Assembly: GCA_020442275.1 (NCBI GenBank)
Contig: JAGRKN010000082.1
Coordinates: 622-44,634 of the forward strand
Length of the DNA stretch: 44,013 bases
Direction: 5' to 3'
From: Rhodoblastus sp.
Lineage (GTDB): Bacteria; Pseudomonadota; Alphaproteobacteria; Rhizobiales; Beijerinckiaceae
Shown: positions 22,635-31,621 of the stretch, one piece after another
Layout of the letters: every line of letters starts with the position of its first letter
Position numbering within the stretch: the stretch's first letter is position 1
Translations under genes and position numbers: made by a program
Notes under the pieces: model-generated
Told to the model about the DNA's origin: nothing
Database searches by the model: none
What the model saw: only the letters and a program-made list of their open reading frames with translations

Positions 22635-25070
22635 GTGGCTTCGATCGAGACGACGCTGAACAGACTGGTCGCCCGAGCGCGCGTGACGCTGGCGTGGGAA
22701 TTTCTTTGGCGCGCGCTGTCGACCGTCGCGGGGATCGCGGCGCTGTTCCTTGCAATTACCTGGCTCGGTGTCTGGAATTTCGTTCCGCCGGCCGCCCGCG
22801 CCTTCTGCGTCCTGGCGTTTCTGATCATCATTCTGGCCGCATTGGCGCGCGAAGCGCGCCACGCGGCCCTGAGCCGACGCGATGCGCTGCGCCGCATCGA
22901 TCTTGATGCCGGCGACAGCTATGCGGCGGCCAGCACGCTCGAAGATTCGCCCGCAAATTCCAACGATCCGACCGCCATGGCTCTCTGGCGCGTCCATCGG
23001 ACGCGGGTCGCCCGCAGACTTCGTTCGGTTCGCCTGTCGGCGCCTGCGCCGCGCGCGGTCGATCGCGACAGATGGGCCTTGCGCGCCGGCGCCGTTCTTC
23101 TGGCGATCGCTGCAGGAATTTTTGCCGGTCCCGATCGGAACGCCCGACTGGCCGCCGCCTTCGTCTGGAGCGGCGACGGTCTGGGGGGCGCGCAGACGCG
23201 CGTCGACGCGTGGATCGATCCGCCGCCCTACACCGGCAAGCCGCCGATCATGCTGGTCAGCGGACGTCCGGACGAAGCGCATCGACAGCTATCCGCGCCG
23301 ATCGGTTCGACGCTCGTCATCCGGAGCGCCGGCCACGGGCCGGTCGCCGCAACCGTCGAGGGCGAATTTTCCCGACTCCAGGACAAGGGAGCGACAGCGC
23401 GGCGCGACGAAAACGAAAGCCGCTTCGTTCTCAAGGGTGATGGGCGTTTGAAGCTTGCCGGAGAAACCTTCGAAATCGTCGCCATCCCGGATCGCCCGCC
23501 GGTCGTGGAGCTTCTCGAACAGCCACGCGCAAATCTGCGCGGCTCGCTGAGCGTCGCCTATCGCACCGACGACGACTACGGAATCGCCGGCCTGGAGGCC
23601 CGGGTCTCGGATCCGGAAATCCAGGGGCGCGCCCTGCACGACAAGCCACTCGTCGACGCGCCTCGGTTGCCCGTCGCCCTGCCTGTTACCGCAAATGGAG
23701 TTGGCGAAGCACGTTCGACCCTGGACTTTTCCGAAAGCCCCTGGGCGGGTGCGCGCGTGTCCTTGCGGCTTGTCGCGCGCGACGAAGGTGGCAACGAGGG
23801 GGCGACGGCGCCAATCTCGATCTACCTGCCGCAACGTCCGTTTACCAATCCGCTGGCCCGCGCTCTCGTCGAACAGCGACGAAACCTCGTCCTCGCGCCC
23901 GGCGAGCGTAGCCGGGTCGCCGGCGCACTCGACGCCCTGATGCTCGAGCCCGAAAGGTTCGGCGAGACAGCCGGCGTCTACCTCGGATTGCGGGTTGCGC
24001 GATCCGGCCTGACCCACGCGCGCTCGAACGCCGACCTTCTCGATGTCGCTGAACTCTTGTGGTCCATGGCGCTTCAGATCGAGGACGGACACGCGAGCGA
24101 CGCCGAGCGAGACCTGCGCGCCGCCGAACGCAACCTTCGCGATGCGCTCCAGAAAAATGCGTCGCCGGAGGAAATCGCCCGGCTTTCGCAAGCGCTTCGC
24201 CAGGCAATGGATCGCTTTCTCGCCGAGATGGCGCGTCGCCAACCTGAACGCCAGGCGCAGGCCGAGAGAAACCCGGATCGCAGCGCGCGATCAATTTCGC
24301 GCGATCAGCTGCAGAAGATGATGGAGCAGCTCGAGGCCATGGCGCGATCGGGCGACATGGCGAGCGCCCAACAGATGCTCGACCAGTTGCAAGACATTTT
24401 GGAAAACCTGCGAACCGCGCGGCGAAACGGGCAGCCGAGCCAGGCGCAGCGCGAAATGCGGCGCGCCCTGTCGGATCTCGACCAGCTGATGCGCGATCAG
24501 CAGCAATTGCGTGACGATACATATCGTGAAGGTCAATCGGAGCAGGAAGGCGCAGATCAGGGCGGCAAGCCTCAGAACCGCGGCCGCAGTCTGAAGGAAC
24601 GCCAAGCCGAGCTCGAGAAGCGCCTCGGCGATATTCAGCGCCGCCTCGGCAAGAACGGCAACGGCAAGCTCGGCGGCGCCGGAGAGGCCATGAAGCAGGC
24701 CGAGGGCGAGCTGGGGCAGGGCGGCGATCGCGACAAGGCCGTCGATTCGCAGGGACGAGCGCTCCAGGCGCTGCGCGATGGCGCGGAACAACTCGCGCAG
24801 GACATGCAAAGAGGGGGCAACCAGTCCGAGCAGGCAGGCGAAGGCCCCGACATGGGCGAAGCCAGCGGCGCAGAACGCGACGAAGCCGATCCGCTCGGAC
24901 GACCGACGGCGCGAAACCGCCGGTACGATCCCAACGCGCGCTACGATCCTCTCGGCGCGACGCCTGCTTTGCGGGCGCAACGCGTTCTCGAGGAATTGCG
25001 CCGGCGGCTCGGGGAAACCGCGCGCCCGCAGGACGAACTGGACTATCTCGAGCGCCTGATCCGGCGATAA
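22635..25070 (+). CDS. TIGR02302 (DUF4175) large membrane protein
   Basis: An 811-residue protein of the TIGR02302/DUF4175 family, found in Alphaproteobacteria and of unknown function. Two hydrophobic helices lie near residues 28-70 and another near 155-170. A beta-rich periplasmic-type section follows (about 190-400), with segments like AWIDPPPYTGKPP and YRTDDDYGIAGLEARV. The C-terminal half (from about 480) is highly charged, Gln/Arg/Glu-rich and likely coiled-coil, e.g. LEAMARSGDMASAQQMLDQL. It ends in a conserved RYDPLGATPALRAQRVLEEL block. It starts at GTG 22635 after a weak ribosome site. Its place after lysA is conserved in the group, which hints at a cell-envelope role. The function remains open. 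Confidence 0.88.
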   Translation: MASIETTLNRLVARARVTLAWEFLWRALSTVAGIAALFLAITWLGVWNFVPPAARAFCVLAFLIIILAALAREARHAALSRRDALRRIDLDAGDSYAAASTLEDSPANSNDPTAMALWRVHRTRVARRLRSVRLSAPAPRAVDRDRWALRAGAVLLAIAAGIFAGPDRNARLAAAFVWSGDGLGGAQTRVDAWIDPPPYTGKPPIMLVSGRPDEAHRQLSAPIGSTLVIRSAGHGPVAATVEGEFSRLQDKGATARRDENESRFVLKGDGRLKLAGETFEIVAIPDRPPVVELLEQPRANLRGSLSVAYRTDDDYGIAGLEARVSDPEIQGRALHDKPLVDAPRLPVALPVTANGVGEARSTLDFSESPWAGARVSLRLVARDEGGNEGATAPISIYLPQRPFTNPLARALVEQRRNLVLAPGERSRVAGALDALMLEPERFGETAGVYLGLRVARSGLTHARSNADLLDVAELLWSMALQIEDGHASDAERDLRAAERNLRDALQKNASPEEIARLSQALRQAMDRFLAEMARRQPERQAQAERNPDRSARSISRDQLQKMMEQLEAMARSGDMASAQQMLDQLQDILENLRTARRNGQPSQAQREMRRALSDLDQLMRDQQQLRDDTYREGQSEQEGADQGGKPQNRGRSLKERQAELEKRLGDIQRRLGKNGNGKLGGAGEAMKQAEGELGQGGDRDKAVDSQGRALQALRDGAEQLAQDMQRGGNQSEQAGEGPDMGEASGAERDEADPLGRPTARNRRYDPNARYDPLGATPALRAQRVLEELRRRLGETARPQDELDYLERLIRR

Positions 25071-25139
25071 TTCGCTGGTCTTGTTATAATTCGTGGTCGC
25101 CGCTAACTACGTCGCTGCAATGCGTACGAGGTCTCGTCG

Positions 25140-25322
25140 ATGGGCCCTAATATCCTTATTTCCTTGGCGCTCGGCGCGGTGGCTGTCGTGCTGTTTCTCG
25201 GCCTCGCGAACATGATGCGGGACGGAAGCGCCAACAGGTCGCAGATGTTGATGCGCTGGCGCGTCGGTCTGCAGTTTCTGGCGATCATCGTGATCATGGG
25301 CGTCCTCTGGCTGCGGAGCTGA
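25140..25322 (+). CDS. HIG1-type twin transmembrane protein
   Basis: A 60-residue protein with two hydrophobic helices (about 5-24 and 43-58) joined by a short polar loop, MMRDGSANRSQMLMRWRVGLQ. The loop carries the R-S-x-x-x-x-R-W-R-V-x-x-Q pattern of HIG1-domain proteins. In mitochondria and some Alphaproteobacteria, HIG1 proteins attach to cytochrome oxidase or respiratory supercomplexes. The start at 25140 has a GAGG ribosome site. The cobalamin adenosyltransferase gene starts six bases after its stop, and etfBA follows, so it may be part of a respiratory and electron-transfer operon. Family assignment is by pattern only. Confidence 0.78.
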   Translation: MGPNILISLALGAVAVVLFLGLANMMRDGSANRSQMLMRWRVGLQFLAIIVIMGVLWLRS

Positions 25323-25328
25323 AGATCC

Positions 25329-25907
25329 ATGGTGCGTCTCAACAAGATCTACACGCGCACTGGCGACGACGGGACGACCGGTCTCGCATCGGGCGAGCGT
25401 CGCTCGAAGGCCGATTTGCGGGTCGAGGCCTATGGCGCAATCGACGAAACCAACGCCGCCATCGGCGTCGCCCGCGCGGCGTTGGCTGAAAGCGAGCCGA
25501 CGCTCGTCGCGATGCTCGCCAGAATTCAGAACGACCTGTTCGATCTTGGCGCAGACCTTGCCACGCCGGCGGACGCTCCGCGCGCCGAAGGCGCGCTGCG
25601 AATCGTCGACAGCCAGGTGAAGCGGCTTGAACAGGAAATCGATCAATTGAATTCCGAATTGCAGCCGCTGAAGTCTTTCATCCTCCCCGGCGGTTCGAAT
25701 GCCGCCGCCGCCCTGCACATGGCGCGCACGATCGCCCGTCGCGCTGAAAGAACGATGGTCGCTCTCAGGGCGACACCCGGAGAAAGCGTCGATGCGCCCG
25801 CGATGCAGTATGTGAACCGATTGTCCGACCTACTTTTCGTGGCGTCGCGGATCGCCAATGATCGCGGCGCTGCCGATATTCTGTGGACCCCCGGTCAGAA
25901 CCGCTGA
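25329..25907 (+). CDS. PduO-type cob(I)alamin adenosyltransferase
   Basis: A 192-residue ATP:cob(I)alamin adenosyltransferase of the PduO/MMAB type, which makes coenzyme B12 from cob(I)alamin and ATP. Family markers are KIYTRTGDDGTTGL (ATP loop) at the N-terminus, RVEAYGAIDETNA, and the trimer-interface segment ARTIARRAERTMV followed by YVNRLSDLLFVASRIAN. Length is standard. The ribosome site GGAG overlaps the end of the HIG1 gene. B12 enzymes such as methylmalonyl-CoA mutase are the usual clients but none is encoded in this window. The etfB gene begins 105 bases later. Confidence 0.94.
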   Translation: MVRLNKIYTRTGDDGTTGLASGERRSKADLRVEAYGAIDETNAAIGVARAALAESEPTLVAMLARIQNDLFDLGADLATPADAPRAEGALRIVDSQVKRLEQEIDQLNSELQPLKSFILPGGSNAAAALHMARTIARRAERTMVALRATPGESVDAPAMQYVNRLSDLLFVASRIANDRGAADILWTPGQNR

Positions 25908-26012
25908 TTTCGCTTGTCGGAATGCATGTATGAGCCGGGGCGAAGCGCGTTGACTCGACAGGAGTCGGCGGGTACCAAGCGTCTCGAATTTTGGGCCTTG
26001 TGGGAGCTAGTT

Positions 26013-26762
26013 ATGAAGGTTCTCGTGCCGGTAAAACGGGTTGTTGACTACAACGTGAAGATCCGCGTGAAATCGGACGGCACGGGCGTCGATCTGGCGA
26101 ATGTCAAGATGTCGATGAATCCCTTCGACGAGATCGCGGTGGAAGAGGCTTTGCGCTTGAAGGAAGGCGGCAAGGCGACCGAGGTGATCGTCGTTTCCGT
26201 CGGTCCGGCGCAATGTTCCGAGACGCTGCGCACGGGTCTGGCGATGGGCGCGGATCGCGGCATTCTCGTGAAGGTCGACGGGCCCGTCGAGCCGCTCGCG
26301 GTCGCCAAGATTCTCAAGGGCGTGGCCGACGCCGAGCAGCCGGGCCTCATCATCCTGGGCAAGCAGGCGATTGACGACGACTGCAACCAGACCGGCCAGA
26401 TGCTGGCCGCATTGCTCGGCTGGGGCCAGGGCACGTTCGCCTCGAAGGTCGAGATCACGGACGGCGGCGTGAACGTCACCCGCGAAGTCGATGGCGGTTT
26501 GCAGACGGTGGCGCTCAAGACGCCGGCGGTGGTCACCACCGATCTTCGCCTGAACGAGCCGCGCTACGCCTCGCTGCCCAACATCATGAAGGCGAAGAAG
26601 AAGCCGATCGACGAGAAGACGGCGGCCGACTACGGCGTCGACGCGACGCCGCGCCTCACGGTGCTGAAGACGACCGAACCGGCGGCGCGCAAGGCCGGCG
26701 TGAAGGTCGGGTCGGTTGCCGAACTGGTCGGCAAGCTCAAGAATGAAGCGGGAGTGATCTGA
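26013..26762 (+). CDS. etfB: EtfB, electron transfer flavoprotein beta subunit
   Basis: A 249-residue ETF beta subunit. With EtfA it takes electrons from acyl-CoA and other dehydrogenases and passes them to ETF-ubiquinone oxidoreductase. It starts [20 protein letters not shown] and contains the family's [16 protein letters not shown] segment and the AMP-binding region ([19 protein letters not shown]). I chose ATG 26013, with GGGAG upstream; the longer frame adds 33 non-family residues. A possible promoter (TTGACT, 17 bases, TACCAA) is at 25950-25978. Its stop and the etfA start overlap by one base (TGATG). Confidence 0.96.
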   Translation: MKVLVPVKRVVDYNVKIRVKSDGTGVDLANVKMSMNPFDEIAVEEALRLKEGGKATEVIVVSVGPAQCSETLRTGLAMGADRGILVKVDGPVEPLAVAKILKGVADAEQPGLIILGKQAIDDDCNQTGQMLAALLGWGQGTFASKVEITDGGVNVTREVDGGLQTVALKTPAVVTTDLRLNEPRYASLPNIMKAKKKPIDEKTAADYGVDATPRLTVLKTTEPAARKAGVKVGSVAELVGKLKNEAGVI

Positions 26763-27706
26763 TGGCGACGCTGCTACTCGCGGAAGTCCATGGCGGCAAG
26801 CTGAACGACGCGACCGCCAAGGCCCTGACGGCCGCCGCCGCCCTCGGCGCGCCGGTCCATATCCTCGTCGCGGCTCAGGGCGGCGATGCGGCCGCCGCCG
26901 ACGCGGCGAAGCTCGCCGGCGTCGAAAAGGTCCTGCTGGCCGACGACGCCGCCTATGGCCATCAGCTGGCCGAACCGACGGCGGCGCTGATCGTCGGGCT
27001 GGCCTCGGGCTACGATGCGATCGTCGCGCCCGCGACGGTTTCGGCCAAGAATATCATGCCGCGCGTCGCTGCATTGCTCGACGTGATGCAGGTTTCGGAA
27101 ATCACGGCCGTGGTTGCGCCGGACACCTACGAGCGTCCGATCTACGCGGGCAACGCGATCCAGACGGTGCAGTCGAAGGACGCCAGGAAGGTGATCACGG
27201 TTCGCACCGCCTCCTTCAAGGCGACGGGCGAAGGCGGTTCGGCTGCGGTCGAGAAGATTTCCGCCGCAGCCGATCCGGGCGTGTCGAGCTTCGTTTCGGA
27301 AGCGCTCGCCAAGTCCGATCGTCCGGAACTCGCTTCCGCCAAGATCATCGTGTCGGGCGGCCGTGCGATGCAGAGCGCGGAGAATTTCAAGAAATACATC
27401 GAACCGGTCGCCGATCGTCTCGGCGCGGCCGTCGGCGCCTCCCGCGCAGCGGTCGATGCGGGCTACGCGCCCAACGACTGGCAGGTCGGCCAGACCGGCA
27501 AGGTGGTCGCCCCCGATCTCTATATCGCGGTCGGCATCTCCGGCGCCATCCAGCATCTGGCCGGCATGAAGGACTCCAAAGTCATCGTCGCGATCAACAA
27601 GGACGAAGAAGCGCCGATCTTCCAGGTCGCCGACTACGGCCTCGTCGCCGACCTCTACCAGGCGATCCCGGAACTGGAGCAGGAGCTTCAGAAGATCGGC
27701 AAGTAG
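26762..27706 (+). CDS. etfA: EtfA, electron transfer flavoprotein alpha subunit
   Basis: A 314-residue ETF alpha subunit, which carries the FAD. The C-terminal FAD domain is intact: [51 protein letters not shown], and [17 protein letters not shown]. The N-terminal half, [14 protein letters not shown], is normal. It overlaps etfB by one base and is surely co-translated. The 3-hydroxyacyl-CoA dehydrogenase gene follows after 68 bases, the standard order in this bacterial group. Confidence 0.97.
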   Translation: MATLLLAEVHGGKLNDATAKALTAAAALGAPVHILVAAQGGDAAAADAAKLAGVEKVLLADDAAYGHQLAEPTAALIVGLASGYDAIVAPATVSAKNIMPRVAALLDVMQVSEITAVVAPDTYERPIYAGNAIQTVQSKDARKVITVRTASFKATGEGGSAAVEKISAAADPGVSSFVSEALAKSDRPELASAKIIVSGGRAMQSAENFKKYIEPVADRLGAAVGASRAAVDAGYAPNDWQVGQTGKVVAPDLYIAVGISGAIQHLAGMKDSKVIVAINKDEEAPIFQVADYGLVADLYQAIPELEQELQKIGK

Positions 27707-27774
27707 CAAGGTCGATCTGGACGAACCGACGGCTTGGCTTATGATCGTCGCGCGTGGCTGAACTGGACGAGCAA

Positions 27775-28656
27775 ATGGGCAGCGAAATAGCCAGAGTCGG
27801 AATTATCGGCGCCGGTCAGATGGGCAAGGGGATTGCGCAGGTGTGCGCGGCCTCCGGCTATACCGTCGCATTGAACGATATTTCCGACCAGAGGCTCGCC
27901 GAAGCCGTCGCCGACATCGATTCCACGCTCCAGCGGCAGCAGGAGCGTGGGCAGATCGACGCGGCGGTGCGTTCTGCCATTGTTGGCCGCATCGGCACGT
28001 CGAGCTCCTACGACGCTTTTTCGGATTGCGATATCGTCATCGAGGCTGCGTCCGAGAATGAAGAGCTGAAGCGCAAGATTTTCAATCAGCTGTGTCCCGT
28101 TTTACGCAAGGACGCCATTATCGCGTCGAACACGTCGTCGATCTCGATTACGCGGCTGGCTGCCTCGACCGACCGCCCCGAGCTTTTCATCGGGATCCAT
28201 TTCATGAACCCGGTGCCCCGCATGCAGCTCGTCGAGTTGATCCGCGGGATCGTGACCGAGGACGATACCTTCGAGAAGTCGCGCAGCTTCATTGCCAATC
28301 TCGGCAAGACGATCACGGTGTCGGAGGACTTTCCGGCCTTCATCGTCAACCGCATTCTGTTGCCGATGATCAATGAAGCGATCTACACGCTCTACGAGGG
28401 CGTGGGCTCCGTCGATTCGATCGACACGGCCATGCGTCTGGGCGCCAACCACCCGATGGGCCCGCTGCAACTGGCTGATTTCATAGGGCTCGACACTTGC
28501 CTTTCCGTCATGCAGGTGCTGCACGAAGGTCTTGCGGACTCGAAGTATCGACCCTGCCCGCTGCTGGTCAAATATGTCGAGGCCGGCTGGCTCGGGCGCA
28601 AGACGCAACGCGGCTTCTACGACTATCGCAGCGGGGCGCCTGTCCCCACCCGCTGA
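27775..28656 (+). CDS. 3-hydroxybutyryl-CoA dehydrogenase
   Basis: A 293-residue NAD(P)-dependent 3-hydroxyacyl-CoA dehydrogenase (Hbd/PaaH type) that interconverts acetoacetyl-CoA and 3-hydroxybutyryl-CoA. The nucleotide site GIIGAGQMGKGIAQV is at the N-terminus. The catalytic Ser/His/Glu set is visible in ASNTSSISIT and GIHFMNPVPRMQLVE, with the C-terminal dimer domain containing LGANHPMGPLQLADFIGLD. I prefer ATG 27775 (weak GGACGAG upstream) over GTG 27754. It follows etfBA, fitting fatty-acid or polyhydroxybutyrate metabolism. Confidence 0.93.
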   Translation: MGSEIARVGIIGAGQMGKGIAQVCAASGYTVALNDISDQRLAEAVADIDSTLQRQQERGQIDAAVRSAIVGRIGTSSSYDAFSDCDIVIEAASENEELKRKIFNQLCPVLRKDAIIASNTSSISITRLAASTDRPELFIGIHFMNPVPRMQLVELIRGIVTEDDTFEKSRSFIANLGKTITVSEDFPAFIVNRILLPMINEAIYTLYEGVGSVDSIDTAMRLGANHPMGPLQLADFIGLDTCLSVMQVLHEGLADSKYRPCPLLVKYVEAGWLGRKTQRGFYDYRSGAPVPTR

Positions 28657-28742
28657 TTTCACCGGCCTTCACAATTCCGTCTTGACGCTTGTAGACTGTG
28701 TCCGCGGCGAGATTCGGCGTGTGCCGAACGAGATGAGACAGG

Positions 28743-29321
28743 GTGCTCCGGTTGACGGTTCACTTCCAACCGACTGTCAGGCCGGAAGCATGTCCGGCGC
28801 TGGTGCTCAACGCGGACTATCGGCCGCTGAGCTATTACCCGCTTTCGCTCTGGTCATGGCAGGACGCCATCAAGGCGGTCTTCCTCGATCGCGTGAACAT
28901 CGTCTCGAACTACGATAGGACGGTCCGAAGTCCGAGCTTCGAGATGCGCCTGCCGTCAGTGGTTTCGCTGAAAACCTATATCAAGCCGGCTCGTCATCCT
29001 GCCTTCACGCGTTTCAACGTCTTCCTGCGCGATCGCTTCACATGCCAATATTGCGGCCATCATGAAGATCTGACGTTCGACCATGTCATTCCGCGGTCCA
29101 AGGGTGGGCTGACCACATGGGAAAACGTCGTAGCCGCCTGTTCCGCTTGCAATCTTCTCAAGAGTGATCGTCTGCCGGCCGAGGTGCGCATGTGGCCGGC
29201 CGTCGCGCCGTTCCAGCCTGATATCGACGATCTCAGACGCGCCGGACGCCAGTTTCCGCCCAACTATCTGCACGACAGCTGGATGGACTATCTCTACTGG
29301 GATTCCGTCCTGGAGCCTTGA
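28743..29321 (+). CDS. HNH endonuclease family protein
   Basis: A 192-residue HNH-type protein of a family conserved in Alphaproteobacteria. After an N-terminal part (ALVLNADYRPLSYYPLSLWSW), the zinc/HNH core spans about residues 100-140. It has CQYCG, the DH of FDHVIPRSKGG, the Asn of TWENVV, and CSACN. These are the metal-binding Cys pairs and catalytic His/Asn. Such proteins are predicted nucleases, but the cellular role is not known. Nothing around it suggests a restriction or phage-defence system; its neighbours are metabolic and division genes. It starts at GTG 28743 after GAGACAGG. Its last 28 bases overlap the convergent gene. Confidence 0.87.
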   Translation: MLRLTVHFQPTVRPEACPALVLNADYRPLSYYPLSLWSWQDAIKAVFLDRVNIVSNYDRTVRSPSFEMRLPSVVSLKTYIKPARHPAFTRFNVFLRDRFTCQYCGHHEDLTFDHVIPRSKGGLTTWENVVAACSACNLLKSDRLPAEVRMWPAVAPFQPDIDDLRRAGRQFPPNYLHDSWMDYLYWDSVLEP

Positions 29322-29875
29322 AGTCGCGCGCCATGGGCGCCTTTTGTCGTCGACCTGTCGAACTCGACCACAATTCCCGATGCGCCTGCCGGCGGCGAGG
29401 CGAGGCGCGCCAGGAAAGCCGCGCGCTCCCCTGCTGCGACCTTCTGACGGGGCGCTTGGGTAATCCAATTGTAGAGAATGTCCCCCTGGTCTCCACGCAC
29501 GGTGACCGATAGCGGTCGGGCGCTCTCCTCGCGATCGCTGGCGTTCACGATGTCGCCGGTCACGATCAGAATTCGCCTTTCGCCATCGGCGACAATTCTT
29601 GCGGCGACATGGTCTAGGGCCAAACCCGAGAGATTCACGGGCAGGCCGACGGCCTCGAACGCAGCTGCCGTTCGCGGCGCTGTCCGGACAATGGCTGAGC
29701 GCGCGCCGACAGCGGTCATCGCCGTGATGGATAGCATGACGGCGAAAAGGACGAGATTGCGGGATGATCCGCTGCGCGGTGCGTCGGATTGCAGATCGAA
29801 GGCGAGGGTCATGCCGTCCGGACCGATAGATTTTGCGACGCGCCGCCGAGCTTGCCGATCGGCTTTCGATTTCAT
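29294..29875 (-). CDS. DUF3426-like membrane protein lacking the usual zinc ribbon
   Basis: A 193-residue protein. After a polar start, one membrane helix lies near residues 42-62. Then comes a periplasmic-type domain resembling DUF3426: LSGLALDHVAARIVADGERR, VTGDIVNASD, YNWITQAPRQKVAAGERAAF, LASPPAGASGIVVEF. In many relatives a gene at this position, divergent from ftsE, encodes an N-terminal MJ0042-type zinc ribbon followed by such a domain. Here no CxxC ribbon is visible. I chose ATG 29875; the open frame upstream adds 18 residues and also lacks cysteines. The function is unknown. The start lies 18 bases from a CtrA-type site shared with ftsE. Confidence 0.68.
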   Translation of the reverse strand: MKSKADRQARRRVAKSIGPDGMTLAFDLQSDAPRSGSSRNLVLFAVMLSITAMTAVGARSAIVRTAPRTAAAFEAVGLPVNLSGLALDHVAARIVADGERRILIVTGDIVNASDREESARPLSVTVRGDQGDILYNWITQAPRQKVAAGERAAFLARLASPPAGASGIVVEFDRSTTKGAHGARLQGSRTESQ

Positions 29876-29892
29876 TGATCGCAGGCTTATAG

Positions 29893-29907
29893 TTAATTGG
29901 GGGTTAA
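29893..29907. promoter_or_regulatory. CtrA-type box upstream of ftsEX
   Basis: The sequence is TTAA (29893-29896), seven bases, TTAA (29904-29907), a perfect match to the CtrA core TTAA-N7-TTAA. It sits 54 bases before the ftsE start in the divergent intergenic region. CtrA is the master cell-cycle regulator of Alphaproteobacteria and controls many division genes. Binding is inferred from the motif only. Confidence 0.5.
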
Positions 29908-29961
29908 GAACGGCGATTCGTCGCCGCAATTGCGCGTGAACGGTTCTGCCGGAGCTTGGCC

Positions 29962-30624
29962 TTGGTACGCTTCGAAAACGTCGGCCTGCGCTACGGAATG
30001 GGGCCGGAAGTTCTCCAGGATCTCAGCTTCGCGATCGAGCCAGGCTCGTTTCAGTTTCTCACCGGCCCTTCCGGCGCAGGCAAGACGACGCTCATGCGCC
30101 TCCTGTTGCTCTCTCTCAGGCCGACGCGCGGCCTGATCTCCATATTCGGGCAAGACGCCTCGACACTCGACAAGGACGCCATCACCTCGATTCGACGCCG
30201 TATCGGTGTCGTCTTTCAAGACTTCCGATTGCTTGATCATCTGACCACCTACGAAAACGTGGCCCTGCCGCTGCGTGTGCAGAACCAGGCGGAAGACGAA
30301 TATCGCAACGAGGTGATCGAGCTGCTCCGCTGGGTCGGGCTCGGCGACAGGATGCAGGTCTATCCCGAGGTTCTGTCCGGTGGGGAAAAGCAGCGCGCGG
30401 CGATTGCGCGCGCCTTGATCGTTCGACCGGAGCTTCTTCTGGCGGATGAGCCGACCGGCAATGTCGACCCGACGATGGCGCGCCGAATCATTCGCCTGTT
30501 CGTCGAGCTCCAGAGGTCGGGAACGTCGGTTGTCGTCGCGACCCATGACCTGGGGCTGATGGATCAGTTCGACGGCGCGCGTCGGCTGGTGCTCGGCGAC
30601 AGTCGCCTTCACATCTACGACTGA
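29962..30624 (+). CDS. ftsE: FtsE, cell-division ABC ATPase
   Basis: A 220-residue ATPase that works with FtsX in the divisome to control periplasmic peptidoglycan hydrolysis during septation. Walker A GPSGAGKTT is at residues 35-43, the signature LSGGEKQRAAIARAL near 136, and Walker B LLLADEPTGNVDP near 160. The FtsE-typical VVFQDFRLLDHLTTYENVALPL is present. I chose TTG 29962 (MVRFENVGLRYG), seven bases after a GGAG ribosome site; TTG 29956 is the alternative and leaves only one base to GGAG. ftsX follows after 11 bases. A CtrA-type box lies upstream. Confidence 0.95.
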   Translation: MVRFENVGLRYGMGPEVLQDLSFAIEPGSFQFLTGPSGAGKTTLMRLLLLSLRPTRGLISIFGQDASTLDKDAITSIRRRIGVVFQDFRLLDHLTTYENVALPLRVQNQAEDEYRNEVIELLRWVGLGDRMQVYPEVLSGGEKQRAAIARALIVRPELLLADEPTGNVDPTMARRIIRLFVELQRSGTSVVVATHDLGLMDQFDGARRLVLGDSRLHIYD

Positions 30625-30635
30625 GGGGGCGCTCA

Positions 30636-31589
30636 ATGTCCGCCGACCCTATCGGCATTTCTTCGGCGACGGCGTCGCTTCGCAGGGATCGCGCCGCGGA
30701 AGCCCCATTGGTGCCCGCCTCGAGCATTGCGGGTCGCACGCTGATCATCGTCGTGGCTATCATGACGTTTCTGGCGTCGCTTGCCGCCGGCGGCGCGATG
30801 CTTGTCGCCCAGGCCAGCCAGGAATGGCGTTCGACCGTTTCCCGTGAAGCGACCATTCAGCTCAAGCCAGCGACTAACCGCGACATGGAAGCCGATCTGG
30901 GCAAGATCGTCGAAGCCGCGAGGGGAACGCCAGGCGTTGCCGAGGTCCGCGCCATGACGAAGCGCGAATCCGAGCTCCTGCTCGAACCCTGGCTCGGGCA
31001 GGGCGTGAACCTGGACGAGGTTCCGGTCCCCCGGATGGTTGTTCTGAAGCTCGCGTCCGGCGTTCGCGTAGACTTCGAACAATTGCGTCGCCGCATTGCC
31101 GAGATTTCGCCCAACGCCAATTTCGACGATCATCGCATGTGGTCGGAACGCCTTGCGGACATGGCCAACGCCCTCGTGGCGATCGCTGTTGTTCTGCTCG
31201 TTCTGATCGTCACCGCCATGGGGCTTGCGATTTCCTTCGCCACGCACGGCGCGATGGCCGGCAATCGCGAGATCATCGAAGTCCTGCACTTCGTTGGCGC
31301 CAGCGATCAGTTCATATCCAAGCAGTTCCAGCGGCGCTTTCTGTGGCTCGGCCTTCGGGGTGGATTGATCGGCGCTGGAATGGCTTCGCTCGTCTTTCTC
31401 GGCGCAGGCCTGTTGAGCCGACGCCTGGCGGCGACTCCCAGCGGCGAGCAGCTCGAAGCCCTGTTCGGTTCCTTCTCGATCGGCTGGCCCGGTTATTCCG
31501 CCATTGCGCTGATTGCTGTTCTCAGCGCCGCCTTGTCCGGGCAAACTTCGCGTATCATTGTTTTCCGCCGCCTCAGACGCCTGACCTGA
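30636..31589 (+). CDS. ftsX: FtsX, cell-division membrane protein
   Basis: A 317-residue FtsX. A cytoplasmic N-tail, a first membrane helix (about 33-55), the extracellular loop that activates murein hydrolase partners, and three C-terminal helices (about 180-205, 235-260, 285-305) are visible. Family features include EVRAMTKRESELLLEPWLG in the periplasmic part and AGNREIIEVLHFVGASDQFI before the third helix. It starts at ATG 30636 after a GGGGG ribosome site and forms an operon with ftsE. plsC and the DUF2125 gene follow closely in the same direction. Confidence 0.94.
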   Translation: MSADPIGISSATASLRRDRAAEAPLVPASSIAGRTLIIVVAIMTFLASLAAGGAMLVAQASQEWRSTVSREATIQLKPATNRDMEADLGKIVEAARGTPGVAEVRAMTKRESELLLEPWLGQGVNLDEVPVPRMVVLKLASGVRVDFEQLRRRIAEISPNANFDDHRMWSERLADMANALVAIAVVLLVLIVTAMGLAISFATHGAMAGNREIIEVLHFVGASDQFISKQFQRRFLWLGLRGGLIGAGMASLVFLGAGLLSRRLAATPSGEQLEALFGSFSIGWPGYSAIALIAVLSAALSGQTSRIIVFRRLRRLT

Positions 31590-31621
31590 GCGCGTCGATC
31601 GTCAAGGAGCGACGCACCGAA

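Noticed and set aside
25085..25090. Perfect TATAAT before the HIG1 gene
   Set aside because: No acceptable -35 element at 16-18 bases; sigma-70 sites need both, so I did not list it as a promoter.
28743..29321. HNH nuclease as part of a defence island
   Set aside because: Neighbours are metabolic and division genes and the family is a conserved chromosomal one; no methyltransferase, toxin or phage gene is near.
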